DNA of 64,000 nt from CAWJJM01 sp963843275 (GCA_963843275.1 CAWJJM010000012.1:1-64000); one strand, 5' to 3'; shown: positions 1 through 8,836, numbered from the stretch's first letter. Notes: generated by a model from the letters alone, not told the origin. Numbers and translations are program-made.

Positions 1-608
1 CGATCGTCGTAATATCGGCATCCAAGTCAGCAAACAAATGTGGATCTGAGGATACGGCACCGTGCGCGCAATCAAGCGCGATACGAAGACCAGAGAAATC
101 CTCATCTACCGTTTGTTTCAAGAATTGCAGATACTTTTGACCACCCTCAAAGTAATCACTTACAAGTCCAAGATCCATTCCAGTTGGTCTTGGCAAATGA
201 TCCTCAACTTGATCAATTAGTTCTTCGATTTCATTTTCTTGATGATCTAATAGTTTAAAGCCGTATGATCCAAAGAATTTAATACCGTTATCACACCACA
301 GGATTGTGTGATGCTGAAATCATAACCCCTGCTTGTGCGCCGAGAGCTTTCGTTAAGTAAGCGACACCAGGTGTTGAAATGACACCTAATCGCATTACCT
401 CCGCTCCAATCGATAACAAACCGGCTACTAACGCCCCTTCAAGCATATGACCTGATATTCGTGTGTCTCGTCCTATGATAATTTTCGGTTTTTGGGTTTC
501 TTTCGTCAGAACATAACCACCGAAACGTCCTAATTGAAATGCTAATTCAGGTGTTAGTTCGGTATTCGCTACACCTCTGACTCCGTCTGTTCCAAAATAT
601 TTACCCAT
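1..608 (-). CDS. glmM: Phosphoglucosamine mutase, N-terminal part, frameshifted and cut by window edge
   Basis: GlmM interconverts glucosamine-6-phosphate and glucosamine-1-phosphate for UDP-GlcNAc and peptidoglycan synthesis. The start MGKYFGTDGVRG is a hallmark of the family, and the active-site serine loop (SASHNP) is present. The ATG at 608 follows a strong AAGGAG Shine-Dalgarno sequence; an upstream in-frame extension to 686 is not needed. Right after SASHNPV the frame shifts near 286-291, and the protein continues in another frame with DNGIKFFGS and then DYFEGGQKYL and LDCAHGA up to base 1. One base too many in the GTGGTGTGAT stretch explains this. The gene follows cdaR as in Bacillus. 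A sequencing error is likelier than a pseudogene because glmM is normally essential. The C-terminal half lies outside the window. Confidence 0.9.
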
Positions 609-694
609 GTAATCATTCGCTCCTTCTTCCCTTTTCACAATAAGTGGATACTCATAAAATTTGGTACGATCGCATCGCCCGGTCAATCCACTCG

Positions 695-1957
695 TTACGC
701 AGTTCTTTTGCTGATGGTTAAGGTCGCTTTCATAAGATCACGCTTATACGTAAATGCTTCAGGGACTTTGACTTTGATTTCAACGTCATGTTCTCCCTCA
801 GATAAATTCTCTGCATCAATAAAAGCTGTAATTTTTTCTTCTGACAAATCATCTAGTTGATCTTTGTCTCCTGTAACCGTTAAATCCATGAGACCATCAT
901 CTGGTTTTCGGATCGTTCCTTCCTCATCTTCTGCTAGTCCTAGAACTTTAATTGGAAGGTCCTTAAATGTTTTTGAACTAGCTGTTTCATTGGTCGTATC
1001 CCCAGAGGACTCTTCTACTTTCTCGACATCAATTTTGATTTTCACCTTTCCAGGCGTCGTGTAAAACGCTCCATCTGGCAATGGTATTTCCGTTTCAATC
1101 GTTTTATCTTCTGTTATGTTACTTAGATCCACCGGTATATTTACTGAATCCAAGCTCTCCAAAAGCTCTTTCGGAGCATGGATGGTGATTTCATCTTTCT
1201 CTGCCGTGATCGACTTCAATTCCATCCCGTCAGGCAGTTTTCCTTTTTGTTCAATAGATACCGGAACTTTCTTGTTCGGATTCTCAATTGGAACCGTTAC
1301 TTCTGTTGTGGACGGATCGATTGAAATGTCAATCGGATCATAACTTTTATTCAACGCTTGTATTCGAACCTCTCTAGTAAAGGTTTCCTTCGAATCTGCG
1401 ACATTAACAAATGCACGCACATACTTGATTTCGTCAACGATTTCTTTCGCACCTGTTATCTCGATTTCTTGTTGTTTAATTTCCGGTGTACCTGTAATGT
1501 ACCCTTCAGGTAATTGGTCTTCGTCCAAAAGCTGAACGGTCACAGGGAATGTTTCGGTCTTCTTCTCATGCAAGGTGACCGTAACCGCTTCCTCTTCAAA
1601 AGTGTATTCTACTCCGTTTGGTATGTTATCCATCTTCAATGTCGCATCGTATTGACCTGGAGCTTTCCCTGATAGATCAATATAAGCTGTTTGACCTCGT
1701 TGAAGTCCTAACTTGGTCAGATCTGCTCGAGAACCTTGGAATTTCACCTCAACGGTTTTCGGTAACCCCATCAAAACATATTTATCTTTATCGTATTCAG
1801 CATCAAGTGAAACGGTTTTATAAATGTCTTGTCCATTACGAATACTGGAGTCTCCACTGGTATCTTGATTCGTAATATTGACAGAAGTGTACATCATCAA
1901 TGCGACCAAAAACGCTGTGATTTTTACAAACCAATGACTCTTCAGCAGTCTATCCAT
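695..1957 (-). CDS. cdaR: CdaA regulatory protein CdaR (YbbR-domain protein)
   Basis: CdaR is a membrane-anchored extracytoplasmic protein that binds and modulates the diadenylate cyclase CdaA. The 420-residue product begins with a short cytoplasmic tail and one membrane segment (about residues 10-27, VKITAFLVALMMYTSVNI). Several repeated beta-rich YbbR domains of 80-90 residues follow, with the recurring pattern of PVTVQL, GYITGTPEI and IEITGAKEIV. It overlaps cdaA by 8 bp, so the two are translationally coupled. glmM follows after 86 bp. This is the standard Bacillaceae cdaA-cdaR-glmM order. The length is slightly below that of B. subtilis YbbR. Confidence 0.93.
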   Translation of the reverse strand: MDRLLKSHWFVKITAFLVALMMYTSVNITNQDTSGDSSIRNGQDIYKTVSLDAEYDKDKYVLMGLPKTVEVKFQGSRADLTKLGLQRGQTAYIDLSGKAPGQYDATLKMDNIPNGVEYTFEEEAVTVTLHEKKTETFPVTVQLLDEDQLPEGYITGTPEIKQQEIEITGAKEIVDEIKYVRAFVNVADSKETFTREVRIQALNKSYDPIDISIDPSTTEVTVPIENPNKKVPVSIEQKGKLPDGMELKSITAEKDEITIHAPKELLESLDSVNIPVDLSNITEDKTIETEIPLPDGAFYTTPGKVKIKIDVEKVEESSGDTTNETASSKTFKDLPIKVLGLAEDEEGTIRKPDDGLMDLTVTGDKDQLDDLSEEKITAFIDAENLSEGEHDVEIKVKVPEAFTYKRDLMKATLTISKRTA

Positions 1958-2774
1958 TTTTCTTCCCCCTCCAGTTCCACTTCGATGAGGAAGTTGCTTT
2001 TGATTTGTTCATGATTTCAGCCTCTAGTAGCTTCCGTAACATTTCTTCGTCTAAGTTCCTGTAGAGCTCACCATTTTTCGTTAGAGAAATATGTCCAGTT
2101 TCCTCCGAAACAATCAATGTAAGACCGTCTGTCACTTCTGAAATCCCTAGCGCAGCACGATGTCGCGTACCAAGTTCCTTTGAGATAAACGGGCTTTCAG
2201 ACAACGGTAGATAACTAGCAGCGGCTAGTATTTGATCATCATTGATAATGACCGCTCCATCATGCAACGGCGTGTTCGGTATGAAAATATTAATTAATAA
2301 CTCGGAACTTAAATGAGCGTTAATCGGAATACCGGTTTCCACATAATCATCTAACCCGGTTTCTCTCTCAATGGTAATGAGCGCTCCAATCCGACGTTTG
2401 CCCATATAACTCGTCGCTTTCATCAGTGCTTCGATCGTTTTCTGGTTCTTCTCTTCTTCCGCAATCATCCCACGCGAAAAGAACCTTCCTCGTCCGAGCT
2501 GTTCTAACGCTCGACGCAATTCGGGCTGAAAGATGATGATGATTGCTAGGATTCCGTATGTAATCGCCTCATTCATCAACCAGTTCAACGTGTTTAGCTT
2601 GAAAATCCCACTGAAGAACCAGACGGCAACTATCACGGTGATCCCTTTCAAAAGCTGAATCGCCTTTGTCCCTTTAATCAGCATGATAAGTTTATATATG
2701 ACATACGTGACTAAGAGGATATCAATAATATCATTTATGTAGTTTAATACATTAAAGTCTCCAACGGGAAACAT
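1950..2774 (-). CDS. cdaA: Diadenylate cyclase CdaA
   Basis: CdaA condenses two ATP into cyclic di-AMP, which controls potassium and osmolyte homeostasis and wall integrity. Three N-terminal membrane helices (within about residues 10-85) precede the DAC domain. Both catalytic signatures are present: DGA in LHDGAVI and RHR in GTRHRAALG. An in-frame TTG lies at 2798, but the ATG at 2774 is chosen because GGAGG sits 8 nt before it (2783-2787). The result is a 274-residue protein, the usual family length. It is the first gene of the cdaA-cdaR-glmM unit and has its own upstream promoter. Confidence 0.95.
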   Translation of the reverse strand: MFPVGDFNVLNYINDIIDILLVTYVIYKLIMLIKGTKAIQLLKGITVIVAVWFFSGIFKLNTLNWLMNEAITYGILAIIIIFQPELRRALEQLGRGRFFSRGMIAEEEKNQKTIEALMKATSYMGKRRIGALITIERETGLDDYVETGIPINAHLSSELLINIFIPNTPLHDGAVIINDDQILAAASYLPLSESPFISKELGTRHRAALGISEVTDGLTLIVSEETGHISLTKNGELYRNLDEEMLRKLLEAEIMNKSKATSSSKWNWRGKKNG

Positions 2775-2851
2775 TGCGCCATCCTCCAAACTGATCAACT
2801 AATAATTATTGTTTCCAACAAGGGTCAGTTTGTTACTTATGTAACTCTTTC

Positions 2852-2857
2852 ATTATA
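2852..2857 (-). promoter_or_regulatory. Probable -10 element upstream of cdaA
   Basis: Reading the minus strand, a perfect TATAAT lies 77 nt before the cdaA start, inside an AT-rich stretch. No good TTGACA -35 box is visible at 16-18 bp. It would let cdaA-cdaR-glmM be transcribed separately from sigW-rsiW, as in B. subtilis. Confidence 0.5.
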
Positions 2858-2904
2858 TCATATTTCCTAGCTATTTCTATTTTTCGACACGTCCTTTACA
2901 TATG

Positions 2905-2995
2905 TCTCCGTACAAAAGAAAAAGGATTAACCGGTAGAAGAGTTATAGCTCGTCCATCCCATTGCAAGTTGGACGTTTCTATCCTCTTTTACAGT
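2905..2995 (-). terminator. Possible terminator downstream of rsiW
   Basis: Downstream of the rsiW stop the minus strand folds into a nested hairpin. The inner arms CGTCCA and TGGACG lie at 2951-2956 and 2970-2975, the outer arms AAGAG and CTCTT flank them, and AGGAT pairs with ATCCT further out. A T-rich run (CCTTTTTCTTTT) follows, near 2920. This fits a Rho-independent terminator of the sigW-rsiW unit, although the stem is long and interrupted. Confidence 0.4.
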
Positions 2996-3008
2996 TAACC
3001 CTGTTCCG

Positions 3009-3647
3009 TTAATCATCGGTCGATTCAAACCAGTTCTTTATGCCTGTGAATCCCTCTTTCAAGCGATACCATACCCACTCTGTAATCTGATGGATTTCTT
3101 CGCTCTCTCCTGCTATATGACCAGCTGATGCTAAATAATGACTTCCATTAATAACTGTCACATCACCCTCGACCAGTCCAGCTATTTCAACGTCACCATT
3201 TCGAACGACCAAATCGCCTTTTACGGTTTCCCCTTCTGGAACGATAACTTTCTTATTTTCTTCATCAATGTGTACCTGAGCGCCATTCGCACTGACCGAA
3301 ATGGGATTACTCTTATGCGTCCCCCATTCACTATAAAGTGAACCTGACATCAAGAGTAAGAACAACACAGCTGCGGTAAGCAGAGGGTGATGTTTGAACC
3401 ATCTCTTTCTTTTAGTGGATGATTTTTCTCTCGGTAACCGATCCATCACTTTTGTTGTAAAACCATTTGGCGCATTAATCGAATGATAGGCGAGCAACAT
3501 CCGATCGACATTCTTCAATTCTTCAAACTTCTTGCTACAGTCCGAACAGCTTTTTATATGTTGAAGTAATTCAATTTTCTCCAGTGGCTCAATGCTTTCG
3601 TCAATCCATTTATGCATATAGGATGAATATTTCCTATCACAGTTCAT
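3009..3647 (-). CDS. rsiW: Anti-sigma-W factor RsiW
   Basis: RsiW holds the ECF sigma factor SigW inactive at the membrane until regulated proteolysis releases it under envelope stress. The 212-residue protein has the N-terminal zinc-binding anti-sigma motif (HIKSCSDC, about residues 30-37). One transmembrane segment follows near residues 90-105 (LLTAAVLFLLLMSGSLY). The extracytoplasmic part contains a short beta-rich repeat (VKGDLVVRNGDVEI, VEGDVTVINGS). The gene overlaps the end of sigW by 11 bp, as expected for a co-translated sigma/anti-sigma pair. The C-terminal domain resembles polymer-forming cytoskeletal (bactofilin-like) repeats; this is inferred from pattern only. Confidence 0.88.
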   Translation of the reverse strand: MNCDRKYSSYMHKWIDESIEPLEKIELLQHIKSCSDCSKKFEELKNVDRMLLAYHSINAPNGFTTKVMDRLPREKSSTKRKRWFKHHPLLTAAVLFLLLMSGSLYSEWGTHKSNPISVSANGAQVHIDEENKKVIVPEGETVKGDLVVRNGDVEIAGLVEGDVTVINGSHYLASAGHIAGESEEIHQITEWVWYRLKEGFTGIKNWFESTDD

Positions 3648-3876
3648 CGTATATCCTCCCTATAAACACCAGATCCTTCAACCGTTTTCGGAGCGCTTCT
3701 CGTCCACGGTGGATTCGAGTTTTCACTGTTGAAACTGGGGACCGTAGTATCTCGCTGATTTCTTTTAAAGAGAGCTCCTCCAAATATTTCAAGGCAATCG
3801 CTGATCGATATTTAGGAGGAAGATGTGAATCTTCTTTTAGCAATACATTTCTAGCCTTCAACTCATCGTGTCTCAC
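3637..3876 (-). CDS. sigW: ECF sigma factor SigW, C-terminal part only (cut at junction)
   Basis: Only sigma region 4 remains. LPPKYRSAIALKYLEELSL and VKTRIHRGREALRKRL form the -35-binding helix-turn-helix, almost identical in pattern to B. subtilis SigW. The family is about 187 residues long; only about 79 are present here, and region 2, which binds core polymerase and the -10 element, is missing. Homology ends at about 3876, where base composition jumps from AT-rich to very GC-rich. The in-frame GTG at 3876 is therefore not a real start. The gene is broken by the join, not by a stop codon. Confidence 0.9.
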   Translation of the reverse strand: MRHDELKARNVLLKEDSHLPPKYRSAIALKYLEELSLKEISEILRSPVSTVKTRIHRGREALRKRLKDLVFIGRIYDEL

Positions 3877-3885
3877 CGCACTCCG
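3870..3885. other. Junction between Bacillaceae-like and GC-rich DNA
   Basis: Left of this point the DNA is AT-rich, with Bacillus-type genes and codon use. Right of it the DNA is very GC-rich. sigW on the minus strand and a TetR-like gene on the plus strand both lose their N-terminal coding parts at this same place. There is no transposase, integrase, inverted repeat or target duplication. An assembly chimera explains all of this most simply. Confidence 0.85.
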
Positions 3886-3961
3886 CGGCGCCTCCCCGGT
3901 CGCGGCCGTGGACGACCTCGAGGAGCTCCTGGCGCTGGTCTGGAAGGGGATCGGACGATGA
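3877..3961 (+). CDS. TetR-family regulator, last ~27 codons only
   Basis: A short open frame from the junction to TGA at 3961 ends in DDLEELLALVWKGIGR. This is a typical C-terminal tail of TetR repressors that control efflux pumps. The next gene starts inside its stop (ATGA at 3958-3961), so it was the first gene of the efflux operon. The DNA-binding domain and ligand pocket are missing because the sequence to the left comes from another source. Identification rests on the tail and the context (TetR-TolC-EmrA-EmrB is a common arrangement), so it is moderate. Confidence 0.5.
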
Positions 3962-5329
3962 GGGCGCGCCGGGTGGTCCTTCTCCTGATGGTGACGTTGG
4001 CCCCCTTGGCCGACGCCCAGGCCCCGCCCGCGGCCGGTCCGGGAGGGGCGCAGATCGACCTGTCGCTCGCCGAGGCCCTCCGCCGCGGGCTCGACGCCAA
4101 CCTCGCGGCACTGACCGCGGCGGGCCAGGTCGACGAGGCGGCCGGCGCCCGCCGGCGGGCGCGGCGCGTCTCTCCCGGAGCTGTCGGGGAGCGTCGCGAG
4201 GCCGGCAGAAGATCAACCTCGCCTCCTACGGCTTCGCCGCGGACGCCCTTCGTCGAAGGGTCGCCCTGGTCGGGCCGTTCGACGTCTTCGACGCCCGCTC
4301 CGACCTGGACCAGACGCTGTTCGACGCCGCGGCGATCGGGCCGCGCCCACGCCGCCGCCCGAGAGCTGGCGGCCCGCCGGCTCAGCTACCGCAGACGCGG
4401 GACCAGGTCATCGCGGCGGTCGCCGATCTCTACCTGCGGGCGCTGGCCGACGCCGAGCGCGGGTCGAGGCGGCACGCGCCGAGGTGAGACCGCCGAGGCG
4501 GCGCGGCGGACGGCGAGCACCGGCAGGAGGCCGGGACGCGGCGCGGCATCGACGTGCTGCGCGCCCAGGTGACCTCGCCGCGGCCGGCAACGGCTGATCG
4601 AGGCGAACGAGCGCGCAGCGCAAGGACGAGCTGGCCCTGGCCCGCGCCATCGGCCTGCCGCTCGACCGCCGCTGCGCCTGACCGACGCGTGCCCTTCGCC
4701 CGCTGCCGGCCGGCGACGTCGACGCGGCCCTGGCCGAGCGCGCGCGGGCGCGCTCCGGACCTGGCGGCGGCGCGAGGCCCGCGTCGGGGCGGCCGAGGCG
4801 GGGCTCGCGCGCCGCGCCGGCGGCAGCGCCTGCCGAGTCTCGGCGCGCGCACGCCGACTTCGGCCCGATCGGTCCCAGCCCGTCGGGCAGCCGCCGAGGA
4901 CACCTACAGCGTCGGCGGCCGCCGGTGCGCATGCCGTTGTTCGAGGGCGGCCGCATCGCCGGAGACGTCCGCGCCGCCCGCGGGCGGCTCGACGAGGCCC
5001 GGGCGACGCTCGACGACCTCGCCCGCCAGGTCGAGCTGGAGGTGCGAGGCGCCTGCCTGGACGTCGCCGCCGCCGGCCGAGCGGGTCGGGGTCGCCGCCG
5101 AGGCGCGGCGATCTCGCCGGCGGCAGCTCGAGCTGGCGCGGGACCGCTTCGCCGCCGGGGTCGGCCGACGGCCTCGAGGTGGTGCAGGCGCAGGAGGACG
5201 TCGCCGCGGCCGCCGAGCGCTACGTCGCCGCGTTGTACGACTACAACCGGGCGAAGGTCGCCCTGGCCCTGGCGCTGGGCGTGGCGGAGGGCTCCGCCAG
5301 CCGCTTCCTCGTAGGGGAGAGCCCGATGA
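3958..5329 (+). pseudogene. TolC-family outer-membrane efflux protein, many frameshifts
   Basis: TolC-type proteins form the outer-membrane duct of drug efflux pumps. A signal peptide is visible at the start (MRARRVVLLLMVTLAPLADA), followed by the usual LSLAEALRRGLDANL entry helix. Further family segments appear one after another in changing frames: INLASYGFAADA near 4210, VGPFDVFDAR near 4270, LDQTLFDAAAIG near 4310, AAVADLYLRAL near 4415, MPLFEGGRIAGDVRAARG near 4930, and EVVQAQEDVAAAAERYV ending near 5240. At least six single-base indels are needed to join them. The whole protein is recoverable and the damage stops near 5530, so poor sequence quality is likelier than real decay. It overlaps the TetR tail and runs into emrA. 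Confidence 0.75.
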
Positions 5330-6612
5330 GCACCACCCGCCGCACCGCTCCCCGGTACCCGGGACGGAGAGCCCGACGAACCGACCGGCGCCCGCTGCAC
5401 CGCCGCTTGCTGGCCGGGCTGCGCCACCCGCCGTGGAGCCGCGGCGAGCGCTCCTGCGCTCCCCGGGTTCCTCGGCGCTCGCCCTGGATCCTGCTGCTGC
5501 TCGGGGGCGGCTGCTCTGGCGCCACGTCTGCGGTCCGCGTGTCGACCGACGACGCGTTCGTGGACGGCGACATCGTCACCGTCTCGGCGCGCATCCACGG
5601 CACCGTCCAGGCCGTGCACGTGCAGGAGAACGACCCGGTGAAGGCCGGGGAGGTCCTGGTGGAGCTCGATCCCGACGACCTGCGGCTGGCCGTGCAGCGC
5701 GCCGCGGCGGACCTGCAGGCGGCGCGCGCCGCGGCGGACGCCGCCCGCGCCCAGGTCCCGGTCACCTCGACGGCCGCGTCGTCGGCGGTCTCCTCGGCGC
5801 GCGCCGGCGTCGAGCAGGCCCAGGCCGCGCTCGACGCCGCCGAGCAGGCGGTGGCCGCGGCGCGCTCGCACCTCGAGCAGGCCGAGGCCCACCGCGACCA
5901 GGTGCAGCAGGACCTCGAGCGCCTGCGCCAACTGGTGGAGAAGGAGGAGGTGCCGCGCCAGGACTACGAGCACGCCCGCACCGCCGCCAAGGCGGCCGAG
6001 GCCGCCGTCGCCGAGGCGCGCCAGCAGGTCGAGCAGGCGTCGAGCCGGCGTCAGGAAGCCACCGGCGCGCTGGCCCGGGCCCGCTCCGCCGTCGCGGAGG
6101 CGGGCGGCGGCACCCACCGGCTGGCCAAGAGCGAGGCGGAGCTGGCGGAGGCCGAGGCCCGGGTGGCACAGGCCGAGGCCGGTCTGGCGATGGCGCGGTC
6201 CGACCTCGACCGGGCCGTGATCCGCTCCCCGGTGGCGGGACGGGTGGGGCGCAAGCGAGCCGCGGTCGGCGAGAGCGTGCAGGCCGGTCAGCCGCTGCTC
6301 GCCCTGGTGCCGGAAGGGGACGTCTGGGTCACGGCGAACTTCAAGGAGACCGAGATCGCCGGGGTGCGCCCGGGGCAGCGGGCCATCGTCCACGTCGACG
6401 CTCTCGGCCGCGACTACACCGGCCGGGTCGACAGCCTGAGCCCGGCGACGGGGTCGAAGTTCAGCCTGCTGCCGGCGGAAAACGCCACCGGCAACTACGT
6501 CAAGGTGGTGCAGCGGGTGCCGGTACGGATCGTGCTCGACGCCGGCCAGGACCCGGACCACCTGCTGCGCCCCGGGATGTCGGTGGTGCCGACGGTGATC
6601 ACCGGCGGATGA
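5326..6612 (+). CDS. emrA: EmrA/HlyD-type membrane fusion protein (N-terminus frameshifted)
   Basis: This periplasmic adaptor links the EmrB-type inner-membrane pump to TolC. From residue about 70 onward the frame is clean. VSTDDAFVDGDIVTVSARIHG opens the biotinyl-lipoyl domain, and a long alanine- and glutamate-rich coiled-coil hairpin follows (5700-6180). The second lipoyl half reads IRSPVAGRVGRKRAAVGE, then a beta-barrel ends in PGMSVVPTV. The first 200 bases need one or two frame corrections: the membrane anchor LILLLLGGG and the preceding Pro/Ala-rich segment lie in different frames. The ATG at 5326 is the likely start. Its TGA overlaps the emrB start (ATGA at 6609). Confidence 0.85.
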   Translation: MSTTRRTAPRYPGRRARRTDRRPLHRRLLAGLRHPPWSRGERSCAPRVPRRSPWILLLLGGGCSGATSAVRVSTDDAFVDGDIVTVSARIHGTVQAVHVQENDPVKAGEVLVELDPDDLRLAVQRAAADLQAARAAADAARAQVPVTSTAASSAVSSARAGVEQAQAALDAAEQAVAAARSHLEQAEAHRDQVQQDLERLRQLVEKEEVPRQDYEHARTAAKAAEAAVAEARQQVEQASSRRQEATGALARARSAVAEAGGGTHRLAKSEAELAEAEARVAQAEAGLAMARSDLDRAVIRSPVAGRVGRKRAAVGESVQAGQPLLALVPEGDVWVTANFKETEIAGVRPGQRAIVHVDALGRDYTGRVDSLSPATGSKFSLLPAENATGNYVKVVQRVPVRIVLDAGQDPDHLLRPGMSVVPTVITGG

Positions 6613-8171
6613 GACGCCCCGGGACCGAGGTCAATCCCTGGCTGATCGCCGTCGCGGTCATGTTCGGCACCTTCATGGTGGTGCTCGACACCACGGTGGT
6701 CAACGTCTCGCTGCCCTACATCGCGGGCAGCCTGTCGGTGACCGTCGACGAGGCCACCTGGGCACTGACCTCGTACCTCGCCGCCAACGCCATCATCCTG
6801 CCGATGACGGGCTGGCTGGCGAGCTTCTTCGGGCGCAAGCGGCTGCTGACCGGCGCGGTGATCGGCTTCACCACGGCGTCGTTCCTGTGCGGGCTCTCCG
6901 TCACCCTGCCCATGCTGGTGTTCTTCCGCGTCGTGCAGGGTCTCACCGGCGGGGTGATGCAGCCGCTGTCGCAGGCGGTGATGCTGGAGGCCTTCGCCCC
7001 CGAGGAGCGCGGCAAGGCGATGGGCTTCTGGGGCCTGGGCATCGTCGTGGCGCCGATCCTCGGGCCGGTCCTCGGCGGCTACCTCACCGGGCACTATTCC
7101 TGGCGCTGGGTGTTCTACATCAACATCCCGGTGGGGGTGGCCGCCCTGGTGATGCAGGAGCTGTTCATCTTCGACCCGCCGTACCTGCGCCGCGCCTCCT
7201 CACGCATCGACTGGTGGGGCCTGAGCCTCCTGGCGGTGGGGGTGGGGGCCCTGCAGGTGAGCCTGGACAAGGGCCAGGAGGTGGACTGGTTCGCCTCGCG
7301 CTGGTTGACCGCGCTGGTGGTGGCGGCCGTGGTCAGCCTGGTGGCCCTGATCGCCCGCGAGCTGACCGCCGAGCACCCGGTCGTCGACCTGCGCGTCTTC
7401 AAGGAGCGCACCTACGCCACGGGCGTCGTGCTGATGACGCTGCTCGGCTTCGTGCTCTACGGCAGCCTGGTCCTGCTCCCCATCCTGCTGCAGACGCTGA
7501 TGGGCTATCCGCCCCTGGCCGCCGGCATCACCCTGGCCCCGCGCGGCCTGGGCTCGTTCGTGGCCATGCCGCTGGTCGGCCTGGTGACGGCGAAGGTCGA
7601 CCCGCGCAAGCTGCTGACCGCCGGCTTCCTGCTCACCTCGGTGACCATGTTCTGGTACGGGCGGCTCGACCTCCAGGCCGGCTTCGCCGACCTGTTCTGG
7701 CCGCAGTTCCTGCAGGGGATGGCGCTGGGGTTGCTGTTCGTGCCGTTGACCACGATCACCATGGACGCCATCCCGCTCGCCGGGATGGGCAACGCCACCA
7801 GCCTGTTCAACCTGATGCGCAACGTCGGCGGCTCGGTGGGGATCGCCGTGTCGGCCACCATGCTGGCCCGCCACCGGCAGGTCCACACCCAGGTCCTCGG
7901 CTCCCACGTCTCGCTGTGGAACCCGGTGGCGGTGGAGACCTTCGAGCGGTTGCGCGCCGGCTTCGTCGCCCGCGGCGCCGACCTGCTGAGCGCCGGGGAC
8001 AAGGCGCGCGCCGCGCTGTGGGGCATGGTGCAGCGCCAGGCCGCGATCCTCTCCTTCCTGGACGTCTTCCGCTTCCTCGGGTTCCTGGTCCTGCTGCTGG
8101 TGCCGCTGGTCCTGCTCATGCGGCGCCCGCGCCGCGCCGGCCGCGGTGCCCCGGTCGTGGCGGCGGACTGA
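6609..8171 (+). CDS. emrB: EmrB/QacA-type MFS drug exporter (DHA2, 14 TM)
   Basis: This proton-driven inner-membrane multidrug exporter is 520 residues long, the usual size for 14-helix DHA2 pumps. Typical motifs are present. VLDTTVVNVSLPYIA in TM1 is the D1-type motif, GWLASFFGRKR is motif A, and the motif C region is GIVVAPILGPVLGGYL, near residue 140. The sequence is intact, unlike its two upstream partners. It starts inside the emrA stop codon and ends 7 bp from the convergent dedA gene. Substrates cannot be read from sequence; lipophilic drugs or hydrophobic metabolites are the usual ones. Confidence 0.92.
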   Translation: MRRPGTEVNPWLIAVAVMFGTFMVVLDTTVVNVSLPYIAGSLSVTVDEATWALTSYLAANAIILPMTGWLASFFGRKRLLTGAVIGFTTASFLCGLSVTLPMLVFFRVVQGLTGGVMQPLSQAVMLEAFAPEERGKAMGFWGLGIVVAPILGPVLGGYLTGHYSWRWVFYINIPVGVAALVMQELFIFDPPYLRRASSRIDWWGLSLLAVGVGALQVSLDKGQEVDWFASRWLTALVVAAVVSLVALIARELTAEHPVVDLRVFKERTYATGVVLMTLLGFVLYGSLVLLPILLQTLMGYPPLAAGITLAPRGLGSFVAMPLVGLVTAKVDPRKLLTAGFLLTSVTMFWYGRLDLQAGFADLFWPQFLQGMALGLLFVPLTTITMDAIPLAGMGNATSLFNLMRNVGGSVGIAVSATMLARHRQVHTQVLGSHVSLWNPVAVETFERLRAGFVARGADLLSAGDKARAALWGMVQRQAAILSFLDVFRFLGFLVLLLVPLVLLMRRPRRAGRGAPVVAAD

Positions 8172-8178
8172 GCGTCGC

Positions 8179-8796
8179 TCAGCCGGGCCGCCCGGCGCGG
8201 AGCTGGCGCTTGCGGCGCCATACGTAGACGAGGTACCAGATCGCCAGACCGCCCAGGACGACCCAGCTCAGCGGCCCGATCCAGGTCCCGATCCGCTCCC
8301 AGCGGTCGCCGAGGGCCCTGCCGGCCCCGGCGAGCAGGCCGGCCCACAGTCCCGTCCCCACGGCCGTCCACAGCAGGAAGACGTCCCAGCGCATGCGGCA
8401 GATCCCGGCGGGGATCGAGATGAGCGAGCGCACGCCCGGCACCAGCCGGCAGAGGAACACCGCCCCGGTGCCGTGGCGCTCGAACCACCCCTCGGCGTGC
8501 TCGAGGTCCCGCGGCGACACCAGGAACCAGTGGCCGTGGCGCCGCGCCCACTCGTGGAGGCGGTCGCCACCGACCCAGCGCCCCAGCAGGTAGAGCGGGA
8601 CGGCCCCGAGCACCGAGCCCGCCGCGCCGGCCACGACCACCGCCCAGAGGGCCAGGTCGCCCCGGGCGGTCAGCAGTCCGGCGTACGGCATCACCACCTC
8701 GGAGGGGATGGGCGGGAAGACGTTCTCGAGGAACATCAGCAGCACCACCCCGGGGTACCCGAGGCCTTCGAGGATGTGTCGGATCCAGCCTCCCAT
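8179..8796 (-). CDS. DedA-family membrane protein
   Basis: DedA proteins are inner-membrane proteins linked to lipid-carrier (undecaprenyl phosphate) recycling and membrane homeostasis. The 205-residue product has the family hallmarks FLENVFPPIPSEVVMPYAG (about residues 20-38) and FLCRLVPGVRSLISIPAG (about 115-132). The second contains the conserved Arg-Pro-Gly motif. Four to five hydrophobic helices are visible. The ATG at 8796 is chosen over a longer frame because MGGWIRHILE matches a family N-terminus. It lies 40 bp after egtD and is probably the last gene of the pyk-egtD operon. Confidence 0.9.
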   Translation of the reverse strand: MGGWIRHILEGLGYPGVVLLMFLENVFPPIPSEVVMPYAGLLTARGDLALWAVVVAGAAGSVLGAVPLYLLGRWVGGDRLHEWARRHGHWFLVSPRDLEHAEGWFERHGTGAVFLCRLVPGVRSLISIPAGICRMRWDVFLLWTAVGTGLWAGLLAGAGRALGDRWERIGTWIGPLSWVVLGGLAIWYLVYVWRRKRQLRAGRPG

Positions 8797-8836
8797 CGCG
8801 GTCGGGATGGCTGCAACAGCGATGCCGCGACGCGGC

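Noticed and set aside
3877..3961. Horizontal transfer of a Bacillus sigW-cdaA-glmM island into a GC-rich host
   Set aside because: Both edge genes are truncated at the same base, essential housekeeping genes are an unlikely cargo, and no mobile element or attachment site is visible.
4408..6561. 717-codon open frame on the minus strand
   Set aside because: It is the antisense shadow of the TolC-like and emrA genes in very GC-rich DNA; low-complexity Arg/Ala/Gly content, no domain, no start signal.
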